DNA of 64,000 bases from Paralvinella palmiformis. Its lineage: Eukaryota; Annelida; Polychaeta; Terebellida; Alvinellidae. Position 1 is the stretch's first letter; every line of letters begins with the position of its first letter. Below are positions 1-13,256 of this stretch, piece by piece. The stretch spans positions 337,001 to 401,000 of the forward strand of contig JAODUP010000225.1 of the NCBI GenBank assembly GCA_025642065.1, read 5' to 3'. A program made the translations under genes and the position numbers. The notes below the pieces were generated by a model. It was not told the origin of the DNA. It ran no database searches and saw only the letters and a program-made list of their open reading frames with translations.

Positions 1-449
1 TATATTACCCAAGGATAATGTAGAGTGAAATAGCAGTAAATTAGTCAGATAATCAATCCAACAAATATTCAGCTAATTTTAATAATCAATCAGAAACCTT
101 ATAGTCTACCTAATCAGCATTAAAAACACTAACGACACGAGAATGCTAGTACAAATCAATCAGTCTATCAACCTAATTACAATTAGACGATTAAAAGTCA
201 ATCAGACAGTCATTCAGCTAAAACAACCAACCTAATAACGATCCAACAAACCAACAAGACCAATCTGTCGAGGAAAATCATAAGTGCCAGTAATCACTTC
301 TCGAATGACTTTTTTGTTTCTGTCTACTTGCAGACATACGCGTCATATGTATATTATAATATAACGTTAAAGTAATTATCCCAAAGATGGACTATATTTG
401 TTTTATTTGTTGTCATATTTTTATCTTGTGATGGATAAAAAGAATGAAG

Positions 450-735
450 ATTATGTAAAGGCATAAGAAACTGAATGAAAAACGAATCATCCAGATAAAA
501 ACAGGCAGAGTTGTGATGGTGCTGCTAGCTGTTTGGTCACGAAGATGCCCGAGCAAATGACTTACAGATATAAAACATTGGCTATGATAAAGCATAATCA
601 ACTTCTCTATTTTGTATTTATGTTGAGGTGAACTGACAAGGATATCGCGGTTCCTTTCATTCAGTCACTATTACTGTGTTTTATCTAAACAGATATAAGA
701 CTCTTGACATTTATAGAACAAAAATAAAAATTATT
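450..735 (+). repeat. Interspersed repeat R5, copy 1
   Basis: This segment is recognisably similar to 49725-50000, with a further partial copy at 50003-50092. Shared blocks in order are a TTATGTAAAG block, a GCTAG-TGTTT-GTCA-GAAGAT block, a GATA-AACA-TGGCT block, a TTTCATT-AGTCACTATT block and an ACTCTTGACATTT block. I recognise no coding capacity; a 62-codon minus-strand frame here is not supported by any motif. Orientation and element type are unknown. It is probably an old dispersed transposon fragment. Confidence 0.6.
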
Positions 736-837
736 CAGAAGTTATCCTTGCAGACAGAGAGATAATATACACAAGCACGCACCAATTCACGCATGCACGC
801 AAGCACTATTGCATACATACTCACGCATACACATATA

Positions 838-856
838 AACACACACACACACACAA
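838..856. repeat. (CA)n microsatellite
   Basis: Short dinucleotide run inside a wider CA/GCA-rich stretch (about 770-900). Confidence 0.9.
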
Positions 857-1040
857 TATAATCAAACACATAAAAGCAAACACGGATACTCACTCGCATA
901 TACTAGAGTTATGACGCTTGATTAACTTGATGCGTGATTCATGACCGGATGCTATATTTCATTGTCTAACAGAAAAGTCACTCCAGTATTTGCTTCGGAT
1001 ATTTAGGCGATACTTGGTTCAGTGTATAGTACTGTTTCTT

Positions 1041-1041
1041 T

Positions 1042-1113
<72 letters not shown>

Positions 1114-1124
1114 ATATATATATT
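1041..1124. repeat. (TA)n microsatellite
   Basis: About 84 bp of nearly uninterrupted TA, broken by two phase shifts (TAATAT and TATTAT). Confidence 0.95.
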
Positions 1125-1829
1125 TAGAAGTTCGCTTTCGGTGTTTGGAGACTATGTTTTCATATCCACTCATCTAGAGCTGTATATTCCGTTCACTAAT
1201 TGCGTCTTTACAAGGACGCCTTTTAGGTGTTTGGCCTGGTTATCCAGCATTTAAATGACTGTAGCAGGAATAAAATACTCTTAAAGCATTTTAAGTACTC
1301 CTGACTCAGGAATAGAAACATTGCATCGCATCTCGAGTGGTAGCTGGACACATCTCGCGTGGTTGGTGTGTTTTACACAACAACTTTAGTTGCGTATAAA
1401 ATTCACCTTGGTGTCCAGTCTATATCATGCCAATCAAGGCTAGTTCTAGTCTGCTTGTCATAAATAACATTTAAACATGTTATTAGAATAATAGTTTGAA
1501 TAGCAGACATTAAGCCTGTTTTGAATATGCTAACATATAGTTTTAACAGTACCGAAGCGGGGTACTATTTTACTCTGCTTTTGTAATAGCTATTAAGCTA
1601 TCAGTTTTAATAGTAGTCGCTTCATGACGTATGCCTGTTGTACAAACTGGCATTTGAAGACAGTGACAAGTGAGATATGACGTTCATATATTATTACTTC
1701 GAAGAAAGATTCAGTGATTGAAAAATAGCTGTAAATGGGGCTACTTAGATAATTAAAATACACTTTCTCACAGCTGCCGTGATCTGACTTTGGTGACACA
1801 ACGACAATAGGTGATTCACGTTTTCTTTT

Positions 1830-1990
1830 TCCTTGGCGGCTGAGCGACTGGTAAGACATTACACATGTCTCAGGATGAAAAGTTCCCACTCTGGATTCAG
1901 TCCGCTGAAAAATGGTCCAGAGTTTGAATTCATGTTTCGAGATTCTCTGTGCCAGTGTCTTATTATACACAGCTAAAACACAATTTACCC
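1830..1990 (+). mobile_element. SINE-like repeat R2, copy 1
   Basis: A short repeat matching 63695-63832. It begins with an A-box-like GGCTGAGCGACTGG, followed by a hairpin (AGACAT-TACAC-ATGTCT, 1853-1869), a conserved CACTCTGGATTCAGTCC block, a B-box-like TTTCGAGATTC and a 3' end reading CTCTGTGCC...GCTAAAACACA. This layout suggests a tRNA-derived SINE, although the A-to-B spacing (about 95 bp) is long. An exact 11-bp direct repeat, GTTTTCTTTTT, lies at 1820-1830 and 2012-2022 and could be a target-site duplication. A 151-codon minus-strand frame across the region is not treated as a gene. Confidence 0.55.
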
Positions 1991-2419
1991 GTGCCAGAGA
2001 TTGAGGTTCGTGTTTTCTTTTTACCATTTTTATAATATTTGATATCATAAAGGGCTAGTGACGAGTAGGTGATATTATTTGTTGGATTTGTTTGCTTCTG
2101 CAGCAAATATCACAAGGCAGATTATGTTTCGAGATGCTTAGACAAGAAACGCATGATAATCACTAATGTGAGTCTCTTTTGATATTCGGTGAATGAACAT
2201 TATACTGACACATGGATTTGTTGTATAAGGTAACATTTTACAGAAACCTTGTTTACCAAACAAAAACATACAGCATGTTACCTAACAACATTATTGCTTT
2301 CTTTATGTTTCTTAAATTTAGATAATTAATTACATTAAAGATCATTTGCTTATCCTATTACAACATGGCGTTAATACCATTTGTTTTGCGATGTGTCGAC
2401 GTAGGGGAAACATCAGAAG

Positions 2420-3030
2420 CAGATGGGATATAATGTAAGTTATTTAATGACTGTGTCGATAAAACCACATAAAGGCACAGCTGTACAAAACGTAAGTATT
2501 GGTCTAATACATTATCAGTCTATCTGCTGCAAATTTGAAGAAATATCTCGTCTTATTAAGGGCATTGGATATTTATTCCATCATGCTGTTTGTATTCACA
2601 ATATAAATGGAGGAATCAGTTTTTCCTTGATGGTTCTTTACAGAAAGAAACCAATTTGTGCTTTCAGGCTATTTCTTTTAAACGTTGCCATCTGTCTTTC
2701 GTATCTCGATGGGAATAAATGTTCCTGACTCTATGATCTACCCATTATACTCAACTAAGAAGATTCATTTGAACGCGGCGTGTTTCATCAAGGAATTTTC
2801 GGAATCTGTTACTAACAGTTGTGTTATATTAATTTCAGGTGATTTCAATATATATATTGAGATTATCAGTTTAATGCATATATCAAACAACTGGGTGACA
2901 TTTTCAGATCTTCCAATATCAGACTGCATGTGCATGAAAGCACAAACAGGCACGATCATATCTAAGATCTTGTCACCTTCTGTGATAATGATAATTTGTA
3001 TCACTCACTAAATCATTTCATTGGATTCTC
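2420..3030 (+). mobile_element. Decayed LINE (CR1/L2-like) endonuclease domain
   Basis: Two overlapping plus-strand frames joined by a frameshift near 2700 carry the second half of an apurinic-endonuclease domain of the kind at the N-terminus of non-LTR ORF2. A FEEISRLIKG segment is followed by a YPLYSTKK segment (equivalent to YRPPYS in relatives), then an acidic stretch IKEFSESVTNSC and ILISGDFNIYIE, which contains the catalytic GDFN motif. Further on, AQTGTIISKILSPS corresponds to the GHTLDLILSPS region, with the usual histidine and aspartate lost. No reverse transcriptase follows, so this is an isolated, dead fragment. The clade assignment rests on resemblance only. Confidence 0.72.
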
Positions 3031-3104
3031 AATCAATCTCAATCCATAAGTAATTACTGAATTAGCTTGACCCCTGTACTAGGTGTGCCAACCAACTCGA
3101 TTAT

Positions 3105-3133
3105 AATTATTATTATTATTATTATTATTATTC
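3105..3133. repeat. (ATT)n microsatellite
   Basis: Trinucleotide run just after the LINE endonuclease remnant. It may be the tail of another inserted element, but no match to one is visible. Confidence 0.9.
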
Positions 3134-3139
3134 CAAAGA

Positions 3140-4700
3140 TAAACTGGCTTTAATGTGTGATATTTACTCTGTGTGATTTTTATATTGTTGTAGTTTAGAG
3201 AGAAATGTGAAATTGTATATGTTAATTATTAAATGAGTATCAACTGCTATGTGGTGACAACGGCCATATCGTGGCTTTGTTATTTTGATTGATTTATAAA
3301 TAATGTGTTTTCTTTTAAAATTAATTAACGTAATCGTTTGTAAACTTTACGGGACTGAGCATTATTGTGTATGTTTAAAACATTATTGATTACGCGTATT
3401 ACATGTGTGTAACTCATCTTTCCAAACATACACATCAATTCCAAAGCGCACTTCTAACATTCAATCACCCGCATTCACATTAATTTATACATACATATCT
3501 CTCGCATTCGGCTGGAGACTTAAGCAATTTCATAACATATATCGCATACCCGCATTTCTATCGAAACCTAAGTGAAACAAACTCAAAATGTATTCTGATT
3601 GGCTGTTTTTTTACATGCTCAGGCTTGCAACATTATCATTATGTAATGCCCGCACTTTGTCTCGGTAAAAACGTTACAACTGTTTTATCATTTGCTCATA
3701 GAAGAATTCATAGACATGCAGAACGAGATAAAGGTCTATCACTAAGAGGGGAACTAAACGGTGCATTACTGGCGATGCCATTGACTATTTGGCAATAAAT
3801 AACAACATATTGTTATAACCGATTTCTTCGTATGAATTCTTGAATTTCAGCTACATAAAATAAGATACATAGGATCATTGTGAAGCCTAACCATGGACCT
3901 AAGTCATCACGCCAGGAAGCGAAAATTCAGCAAATTATATAAGGTTCTTGTTTTACATATGTTTTGGACTTAGCGATTGATCTAAAACTGTAGCCCCGAA
4001 GAATTTATTCTAGTATAAATTATTTTGTCCTATTGGTAGATTATCCCGTTTAAACAGTTTGTTTTACAATCAATACAACAAAGAACATCAATGTTAACAT
4101 GGAAATAACATGGAGATAACTAGATCTAACCTTCTAGCCATGAATGCATCCATAGCAAAACATCTAAGTGGTAACATAGCCTGGTGTCAATAAGGAAATG
4201 ATAAATTACCTTTGGGTAGATACCTCTCTAAGGTCATTTGTAAAGTGTTTTCTATTTTTGATCATTCATTTGTTGCGTTTATTTATTAGAGATACTACGA
4301 AAGCCATAGAAAGCCTAGGGGACGTTATTTTACAGAAGAGTTCAAACACAACTTCCTAACATAAAACTAAATTTATATTGTCTCTAGCGTAATCAATAAA
4401 GCCAACACTATAGGAAAGAGGTCGATTTAAGCCAGGTGCATCCCATATTGGCAAATTTGGCTATTCCATCTAACTTAGCGATTTTTAAACCGATACTATT
4501 AAAACGATGGTATTATTTAAAACGTATTACAAAAAATCGAATATTTTCTCACACAGTTCAAGAACAACCATAACTTGATATACACCTACATTACCTTGCC
4601 ATAAGATATGTGATATGTATGAAGTAAACCTATCTTTCTGGCATTTTTCTAGGGAAGTTAACCATTTGAACTACATATCACTAAAGCATTTTCTAGCTCA
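3140..4700. other. AT-rich spacer, nothing recognised
   Basis: No motif-bearing frame, tRNA-like box or long repeat was found on either strand. Confidence 0.6.
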
Positions 4701-4789
4701 AAGCTGTTTCTCATATTAATGTCATGTTAACCATATACACTCCATGACTATTAACGAAATACAATGTCGTTCTGTTTCTGATATAATTA

Positions 4790-5105
4790 TCGAGTAACCT
4801 TTGTACCTAGCCTCCATATAGCCGCTTTCCTGTGGACGAGACATATTTGTTTCAAACGAAAAACGAATTAGCTGGTCCCCCCACAAGGATGAAGGGTAGC
4901 TTAGACACATGCTTAGGTATACGCACATGGAGGTATGGAACATTTTATATTTAGATTAATGTATGTATAGTTGTATTTATATTTAGATTTATCCAGGTAG
5001 GTCTCAAATGATGTTTAGTTCTGTCGATGTTCTGTGCCTGTTGCCTCTCTATATTCTATATGTATCCTAAAACACAGACACACACATGCGCGCGCCCACA
5101 CAGAC
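4790..5105 (+). mobile_element. Repeat T, diverged copy
   Basis: Diverged relative of the T segment at 15940-16214, 38285-38577, 39520-39814 and 63525-63694. Shared blocks include GTAGCCGCTTTCCTGTGG (here ATAGCC...), GACATATTTGT, CGAATTAGCTGG, GACACATGCTTAGGTATACGC, TTAGATTAATGTATGTATAG and the 3' end CTGTGCCTGTTGCCTCT...CCTAAAACACAGACACACA. No B part precedes it. The end runs into a CA/GCGC-rich stretch, as in most other T copies. Open frames here are shadows of the repeat. Confidence 0.75.
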
Positions 5106-5109
5106 ATTC

Positions 5110-8100
5110 GAATAATCTAATAGAAATAGACGAGTGGGTGTGCTAGTGTGGTGTGTAATATGTCTTGGTTTTAGTAATAACAAAACTTCTCAAATAAGTA
5201 ACAATGAATATTTTTGTTGAACTCTCCCGTACTTTGGACATACTATTATCATGAAACGCTGAATCAATAATTCTCATAACATTGTCATGGTCAGTTTAAG
5301 ACCGACACTACAACAATTGTTTTTGCTATATATTTATCTAAAGTTGTGTTGAGCATTGGATTGTGTTTGGCACGTTTTAGAGCCTGCATATTTAGGATAT
5401 ATATTTAACTAACAAATTTACCAGAGAATATTTGTGCGTGCCTCCACGATAACACGCATTTTGTTTGCTTGCATAACGGCAAGTAGATTAAGACCCACCT
5501 TAACTAATACCGAACTCCACATCAATAAGGGCACATACAGCTGTTTATTTTAAGAACTATTTCCCGAGGAGGCCTATCCAAGCATGTTCTTATTCAGGCA
5601 GAGTCTTGACAACAGTTATTTTATGGAAAGAAATAATTCTGTTTTATTCGAATTTGGTGGCAAAATATTTCCAGCAGATTATACCTTTTATTTATGTGTC
5701 AATAAAATAAATGGATATTATTAATAACCGAAATATATAGGAATCGACTCCTGTCTGTGTCAAGTCTTTCATAGAATTGCATTTTTTAATACCTGGACAA
5801 TCATGAAATTGTTCATTATCTCTATGTAGGTTAGCATTAGACCAGCTATAAGTTATTGTATCAGGAATATCGATAGTTATATATAATTACCGTTATTAAC
5901 TAAGAAAGCAGGAAACAATTGATCACTCAGTCAATGCCGCTATTATCTGGGATAATTTTTTCATTATATATTTTCCAAAAAGTTAATGCTGTCAGAATGT
6001 TAAGATCCCTTTGAGTGGACACTTTAGTTGTGTTAAATAATGATTTATTTTGGACACATACTTTGGGATAAAGTCCGCACTATTTTAAAACAACATTTAG
6101 GTTAAATTTGAGTTTTCTTAAAACAAGAAATATACGATAAGATATGAATAGATATAATTCGAAATCATGAAATGGATCAATACAAGTATTTAAAGTCTAA
6201 ATGTTATTTTGGAAACAATATTTGTATCATATCAACATAATTAGCAAAAATATATTATGCGATCCTTTAAATATCTGAGGAGTTTACAAGTTAAACACTA
6301 CTAGCAACGCTTACAATAAAATGTTTTTAAACAAAAATAACATGATGTTAACTAATTTAGAACTTGCTAATTGCACATATTCAAATATGAAAGTCTTTCT
6401 TTATATGTAACATTCATAAGGAGTGATATATTTCGGATCACATCAAGCACTGGGTAGATCTGAAATGGATATAGTATCTCTTTCGGCGGTGGTATATTCA
6501 TTGTCTGACAGCTAACTGAATAGTGTTCCCTGTTTTACTGTGATTTATCAATTTATTTATAATACCTTTTATCATATTATGGTGTTATTTAAGAAACCGT
6601 TCAATGACAACATTTGTTGTCTATTTATTGACAGATATCGGGCCATTCCTCGTAGGTGTTATTAAGCTATCCAGCTTTCATTCTATTTGCATTAATTTTA
6701 AATCTCGTTTTGTCCCCTACCTGTAAACAGCTGGAAAACCTATTTAGTAATAACATTTCTAATTTAATTTGATCTTTGTGAATCAAATTAGGAATTGGCG
6801 TGTACTATCCTGCTATTTGTGGTAAGAACCACCTGAGTTATATCACAAGAAATCACCTTTTTCGTGAGAGTAATACATATTCGACTCAATGAAATTGTGT
6901 TCTGAAGCAGCAAGCCAACAATTATTATTAAGAACAGATTTATTTTAGCAGTAACTGATATATTTTGCTTTATTTCTTTTGTTTATTATGTAATGAAAAT
7001 GCAGATTAAATAACCTAATGTTCCATTCTCAGCCACGTTAGAAATGGGTAACATTTAATTTTCATTAAAATCAGAGGGCAAACGATTAGAGAATCATGAT
7101 ACACATGATCTTTGATACAAAAATATATTTCGATTTTGTTTCTGAAAATATACAACATGACGCACCTACTTAATTGAAATGCAATTATGATAAGTCGCTA
7201 TTCTATATTATATAGCAACATATTTGTATTAATAAAATGTAGATAGATCATGTGAAGTTTAGGTGTATGTCTGTTATATGTCTTATAACACAGTGAGTAA
7301 TTATTGTCTTTATATCTGATTAATGCACATCTCAGCACTACCTAAGTACAAACACTTACACAGACATACAAACAGGCAACCACACGCACATAAATAGACA
7401 AACACGCACACACTCAAACTTTCGTCGATAATGGGGTGAGTATTTGGACAGCTCTGGATATTAAAAAAAACATTCTAATTAAGGCGATAGCAATACTGAA
7501 ATCTAGTGTCTATATAAATAGCTATACTCAAGATACGTTTGTATGAAATAGTATGCTATGCAGGGTAATTATAAATTGTTTAATAGCCCATGAATTTGGC
7601 TGTACATGTTCCTAGCAACTAATACCGAATACCAGTGGCTTTATTTATAATTAAAATAAATATAGCTGTAATCCCTAAAAGTGGTTCCTATCATCAGTTG
7701 ATGAAGTCGTTCTTTTTTTGTATTACGAAAAAGACGTGGCTATAAAGTACCAACCTAGATAGCACGAGAAAAGAACGAGTTAACAGAAGCCAAAATGTCT
7801 CGGTTAAGGTATGATCAAATCCGTAGAATCGTAACCTGAAATATAATACTTAGATATACCAAAAATGATAATCCATTATCTTGCTATTTAGTATGATATT
7901 AGGCATATCACGTGTAATTGAGTCATTTATAAATACAGGAAGAAAGGTCATTACTTATGTAAAACAGTCAAATCATTATAGACAATGACAACCTATTCCT
8001 AATAAGTAATGGTGCAGTTAGCTGATAATGAAATGTTCATTATATTCGTGGAAATACACATCATAAGAAGCCAGCCGTGTCAACAATATCCACGTGTTTA

Positions 8101-9460
8101 AATCGAAGGATTTATTTTAATTTTAAACTGGTGTCTTGTATGTTTACTTTCGTAATTATAATGTCACTTGAAATATTCCTAATGTAGTGCGTAATTACTA
8201 TTAATTAGCTATAAACATACAACGTTACTTGTGTCGTAGCGATTGAAGGTATTTCGCAAATAATTGATACTAGAACATTAGGATTATACAAGTTTTTATC
8301 TATTTGTAATTGCCACCACTATAACTACTATATGTTTATTGTAGCACTTGTCCTCTCTTTTAGATTTGCATAATGATTAACGTTTGCTACAACCTCAAAG
8401 TAGTAAGTCTAACAAGATAAGAACATCACCAAGACATCTGAAATTACACTAAGTGAAAATGAAAACCTTTACCTAACAAATAATAATAAGGTAAATGGTT
8501 CTGGACACGACATACCTCTGAATATTATCTGGCTTCAATTGTTTGTCCTCAAAAACAAAAGTGGAATAATTATTATATTGGTGCCAATTACATCAATATC
8601 ATTCCTATTACATATATTAGTTTAAACATCAAACATTGTGCTGCTAAAACAGATTTAAATCATTCGTCTAGACAACATCGATTAAAAGAGTCGCCAATTT
8701 TAGCTTTTGTAGATATGACTACTGTCTTAGCTATTAGACAAATTGCTCGCTACCTTAAAGATACAATATCCTATTGTTTGGACAATCATCTTATGTTATA
8801 TTAGCGTTTGTTTGCCTTATTGTGCTCACGGCACGGGTTGTGATGTTGAAACAAAGAGGCACAAACTGATAAATTTAATAACACATCACTGAGCCCAGTT
8901 ATTCTCACAAGGACAATGTGTGCCACAGTACAGGATTCGAGATATTAAGAAAACATTCAAGCCTAAGACAACGAAAAGCGCTCAGCAACTGCGTACCAAA
9001 TTACATCTATAAAATCATGATTTTCGATGACAGATATTTGAATGATATTACATGGCATTTTGCCCCTGTGTTGTAGCTGATAATTTCAGCACAACAATGG
9101 TATGACGTGTCTTTAGAGTAGATATGTGTCCACAACTGATTATATAAAGACTTGATGAGACTGGTGACAATTTCAGCATTTCTCATTAATTCTTATATGT
9201 CCTACTACCTGGGTCCATACTGTTAAATATGGCAGTTAACGATATACGTACACACAGGAATGTATACACACACACTCAGGAATACATACATATGAACACA
9301 CTAATGTGCATATATATTTATCAATACACATATACACATAAAAGCAAACGCAAACACACCAGACACATAAGCATCAATTAAACTCTCGCATCTAAACTTT
9401 GAATCAATAATCCCACACACTGAACGTTTTCATGAAAGGAACTATTAGATCACTCACTCA
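5110..9460. other. Long AT-rich spacer, nothing recognised
   Basis: More than 4 kb with stops in every frame. Only short CA-rich patches occur (about 7340-7420 and 9245-9370). No transposon motif, splice-flanked coding block or RNA gene was recognised. Confidence 0.6.
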
Positions 9461-9465
9461 ATAAT

Positions 9466-9650
9466 TTAGTAACTGAATGACTGACTGACTGACTGAATGA
9501 ATGACTGCCTAACTGACTCTCTGACTGACTAACTGACTGACTGACTGACTAACTGACTGACTGTGACTGACTGACTGACTGACTGACTGACTGACTGACT
9601 GACTGACTCACTGACTCACTGACTCACCGACTCACTCACTCACTCATTCT
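9466..9650. repeat. (ACTG)n grading into (ACTC)n
   Basis: Tetranucleotide array, interrupted at its left end (ACTGAATG, ACTGCCTA), nearly pure in the centre, then changing to CACTGACT and CACT units at its right end. Sequence to about 9760 (AATC repeats) looks like further decayed array. Confidence 0.92.
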
Positions 9651-9769
9651 TTCTCTCTCATACTCACTATTTTTCTCTCACATTTACTGACTCACTTAAT
9701 CAATCAATTAATCAATAAATTAATTAATCAACAAATCAACCAGTCAGTGCGTGAATAAGTAAATCTGGA

Positions 9770-11560
9770 CGTGAAGCAATAAAACATACCCGAAATCGCT
9801 TTGTCTGAATAGCTACGGAATTAATTTATTACTAAGTATATTTGAAACTTTAAATATAGATCATTTTATATTATCTGGGAGATTAATAGTATAATTTTGT
9901 TTATGAATTCTATGAATATTACGGACATATAATTAATTTTTATTGGGATCATTATGACATCCATTGTTATTCTTTGATAGGATGAAGAGGGATTTTATCT
10001 AGGAAATAACTCAGCTAGCGTTTATTAGTAGATTGTATTACAAGTACACATCAAATATTGCTCATCACATGTATATTACAACGTCCCAGAACATGAACCT
10101 TCTTAGTTTATCCTCTCGTTCGTGGATTCATTGTATGTTCAAGAACATATTTGTGCTCTGTGTTTCGAACGAATCGATAATTTGATTTGCCTGAAGAAAT
10201 TATTTATTCCTAACATAGTTGCCAATGGCACGCCAATATGAAGACTGAAATCTGTTGATAATTCAGCGACGAGTTCTGACATTGAGGTGTGAACAATTGC
10301 TGTGTGACCTCTAGGAAAGGAGATTGATTGTTATTGCAAATATTGTGCTACAAGTGTTCATCAATACTACTTCCTACTCACTGTTTAATAAGCCGGGAGG
10401 TAAAGTGAAAGGTAGATAGATATAGGGAGATAATTCTTTAAGATTTCTTTGCATAAACTACATTCCCTTTAGTAGCGGAGTTATGGTAGCATGTGTAAGG
10501 GGCACTGGCAGCAGTAAATCAGTTGTCTTCCTTCGCCTAATTATAGTGAACGGTTTCATTAGTGGAATTTGAGTCATTCGTTGCTTTAAGGCTAAGTAGC
10601 AAGCCAATCTAAGTCACATACCGTGTTTGTAGATTAGGTGGTTTCTACCTTATCTCAAATGGAGAAACTGGGCGAAGCATGTCGATATGTTTCCATATAA
10701 TATCCGTATTAATGACACTTTCGCTGGTAACTTTGGGGCATAAGAAATTATATTATTCCTCATGATTGATGGATTCCTAGTCATAACATTGCAAGACATT
10801 TCAGCCAGAACCTCATCGCGGATAAAATGAGGTAGATTTGCATTAGCATTAATGACCATCAGCTGACTTTGTTACCTTTAAGAGTTTATTTTGATATTTA
10901 TCCACATTTCTCGGTCTCTGTCCAATATGATAACTCCTTTCTATTGAATAAAGTTAAGTTATTCTCCTCATTAGGCCCAATACGGAGATTTAAATTTAAA
11001 TAATCATTTATTATGACATTATAGTTGATAATGACTACTGTTTTAAATAGTTATTGTTCGATTCTGATTTAACATGTCTGAGCTAATATATTTCATTTGC
11101 GTACTTCTGAGCGAGACGCATTGCTATTTCCAACAAGCGAAAATGGCCTTCACAATATTAATTATATCTTTCGACTAATATTCACGAATAACCTTGTCAG
11201 CGGACTTCAATTAAAAATGCAAAAATATCAGCATGGATATTTATATTTAGTATATTCTCATCTCTAGTGATTTTATTCGTCAAGTAGGTTGCAGTTTGGG
11301 TCAATATTTCTAAGAATACATGAGTTTATCTGCAATATTTATCAAATGTCTTTTCTTTGAAAACAAAAGGATTTATTAAAGTGCAATATTGCGGTGAATA
11401 TATCTGTTATGTCTTCAGTCTACATTAGCACTAAATTTATTCCTCTAATTTAGATGTTCTTCTACCGTGCCATCTCATTTTAATACTAGAAAATATCGTG
11501 TGTTTATTGCTAGAATATGAACAGGGATGTTTTCCTTGTTGCTGTTACTTCTTGCGTTCT
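9770..11560. other. AT-rich spacer, nothing recognised
   Basis: No supported gene. A 69-codon minus-strand frame (10650-10859) has no recognisable motif. Confidence 0.5.
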
Positions 11561-12160
11561 CAGCGATATAGGAGTATATAACAATACAGCCCAAACTCAG
11601 CGAAAAGTGCTGAAACTTTTATATATAAATGAGAGGCATGGGTTGATAGTTGAGCTATGTTGTGATATATAGATGGAGGACAAGCGAAGTGATAACACGA
11701 ACATTGCTTTAGAATTAGGCATCGTTGGAAGCAGAAAATTATAGAACATTTGAGGTATACAATACATGTAAAAGAACTGCAATTTCGGCCACATAATTCT
11801 ACCACGTTTTCTAAAATAGTAATTAAGAAACACTTATTTTAGATACTTTCCCAATGAAGTAAAACCAAGCATGTTTTTCCATATAATCTGTTATGTTTTG
11901 ACATTACAATTTCCCCATGCCAATATCCCATAACATATATGATAATGCACCAGTGAAAAATACAGAACTCTCAAGCAGTCCTTTGAGACTATGGTTTTTA
12001 CTTGTTTGATTGAGAACAAGGCTCTGGACATTCGCTTGTTAACATGGGCGATATGATATTTCCTACTTAAATTCTCATCTATGCAGATGCCCAAGAATTT
12101 TACTGACTTTTCTTCGTAATAGTTCCCAATTCGTTTTAATATATTATTATTAATTGCAAC
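11560..12160 (-). mobile_element. LINE reverse transcriptase thumb fragment
   Basis: Minus-strand frame at 11891-12094, extended upstream in frame to about 12160, reads KFLGICIDENLSRKYHIAHV, then NKRMSRALFSIKQVK, then LRVLYFSLVHYHICYGILAWG. This is the classic post-palm (thumb) region of a non-LTR reverse transcriptase (FLGxxID...WxxHI...LYxSLVxxHLxYGxxxWG). A stop follows the WGN motif, and two short frames downstream (11560-11833) may be the decayed C-terminal tail. The palm with YADD is absent. The thumb resembles that of the 23.7-kb remnant more than the CR1/L2 copies, so it is probably jockey-type or a related clade. Confidence 0.75.
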
Positions 12161-12166
12161 ATAATG

Positions 12167-12192
12167 ATAATAATAATAATAATAATAATAAG
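12167..12192. repeat. (AAT)n microsatellite
   Basis: Trinucleotide run next to the LINE thumb fragment, on that fragment's upstream side. Confidence 0.9.
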
Positions 12193-12419
12193 TTTTGGAA
12201 AAGAATGCAGTTACTGACTCCGAAATGACGTGAAAATAAATGAAGTACAGATGTGAATTTAATATTATTTTTGTTTCGTGCTATATATCCTCTGATGATA
12301 TCAAAAACTCTAAGAGTTTAAGAAAACAAAACAAAAAACGAGTCCAAATAGAACTATATGTATGTCTATAACGTAAGCCCATATTACAAATTATTTTAAA
12401 ATAATGATGATGCTTATAA

Positions 12420-12450
12420 TTATAATAATAATAATAATAATAATAATAAC
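12420..12450. repeat. (ATA)n microsatellite
   Basis: Short trinucleotide run. The poly-tyrosine frame across it is a shadow of the repeat. Confidence 0.9.
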
Positions 12451-13256
12451 CAATTATTAAAACATCAACCATTTCTATTGCTTAACAAGAAAATAAAAGT
12501 ATGTTAACGTAAATTATATAATTATTGTCAACTCGTTGAATTATGATGAATTGCCTGATAACGTATAGATAAAAACTTCGTTATTTATGTCAAGGAGAAT
12601 AATTTGTCTTGTTCGAGTTATTCTTAATATTGCAATTGCTATTATTCTTGCAGTTGTATTTGTTGATTTTTTATTACTTTTCTTTCTTCGTTTTCTGAAG
12701 CGCATATTGTGTATAAAATTACTTTATCTGTTTACTGTTAAATGTTATCGATATTTTCATTGTCAGCACGAATATGATAATTTCCGCAGTTTATTGTTTA
12801 ATTAAATGTCAATGTTTTTTCGACAGGTAGAGAAGGGTTTCGTACCGTTGTAAATGATGTGGTGAAGTCAGCTGAAGTATTTCAATTTTCTATTAAATTA
12901 CACATTAATTTCCCCGAAACATGATTTAAATTAAATTCTGTCATCTGATACTGTAAATCTCGTTTTTGTTCAATTGTAATAAACAATTCGTAACGATTAC
13001 TAAATAAAACATTAGCATGTTACATCAGCTTAAAGTGGAGAGTATGAAACAAAATGATGTAAATGGTAGCTTTTTATTCATTACCATTCTGTCACTTGCC
13101 CAATACATTTTCCAGCGACTAATACATCCAATGGTATATTGACAATTTCAACTATTACTTAGTGTACACATTTCCACTTTTACGTATATGCTGAAGATCT
13201 ACACATATTAAACATGGTATTTGTGTATAAGACAAATTCATTGTATTCGGGATGTA

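Noticed and set aside
1593..2048. 151-codon minus-strand frame, with a related minus-strand frame at 63680-63907
   Set aside because: The two frames are similar only across the R2 SINE-like repeat, read antisense to its presumed direction. No domain recognised.
9466..9650. Possible CRISPR-like regular repeat
   Set aside because: Units are contiguous four-base repeats without spacers. No array with unique spacers exists in the window.
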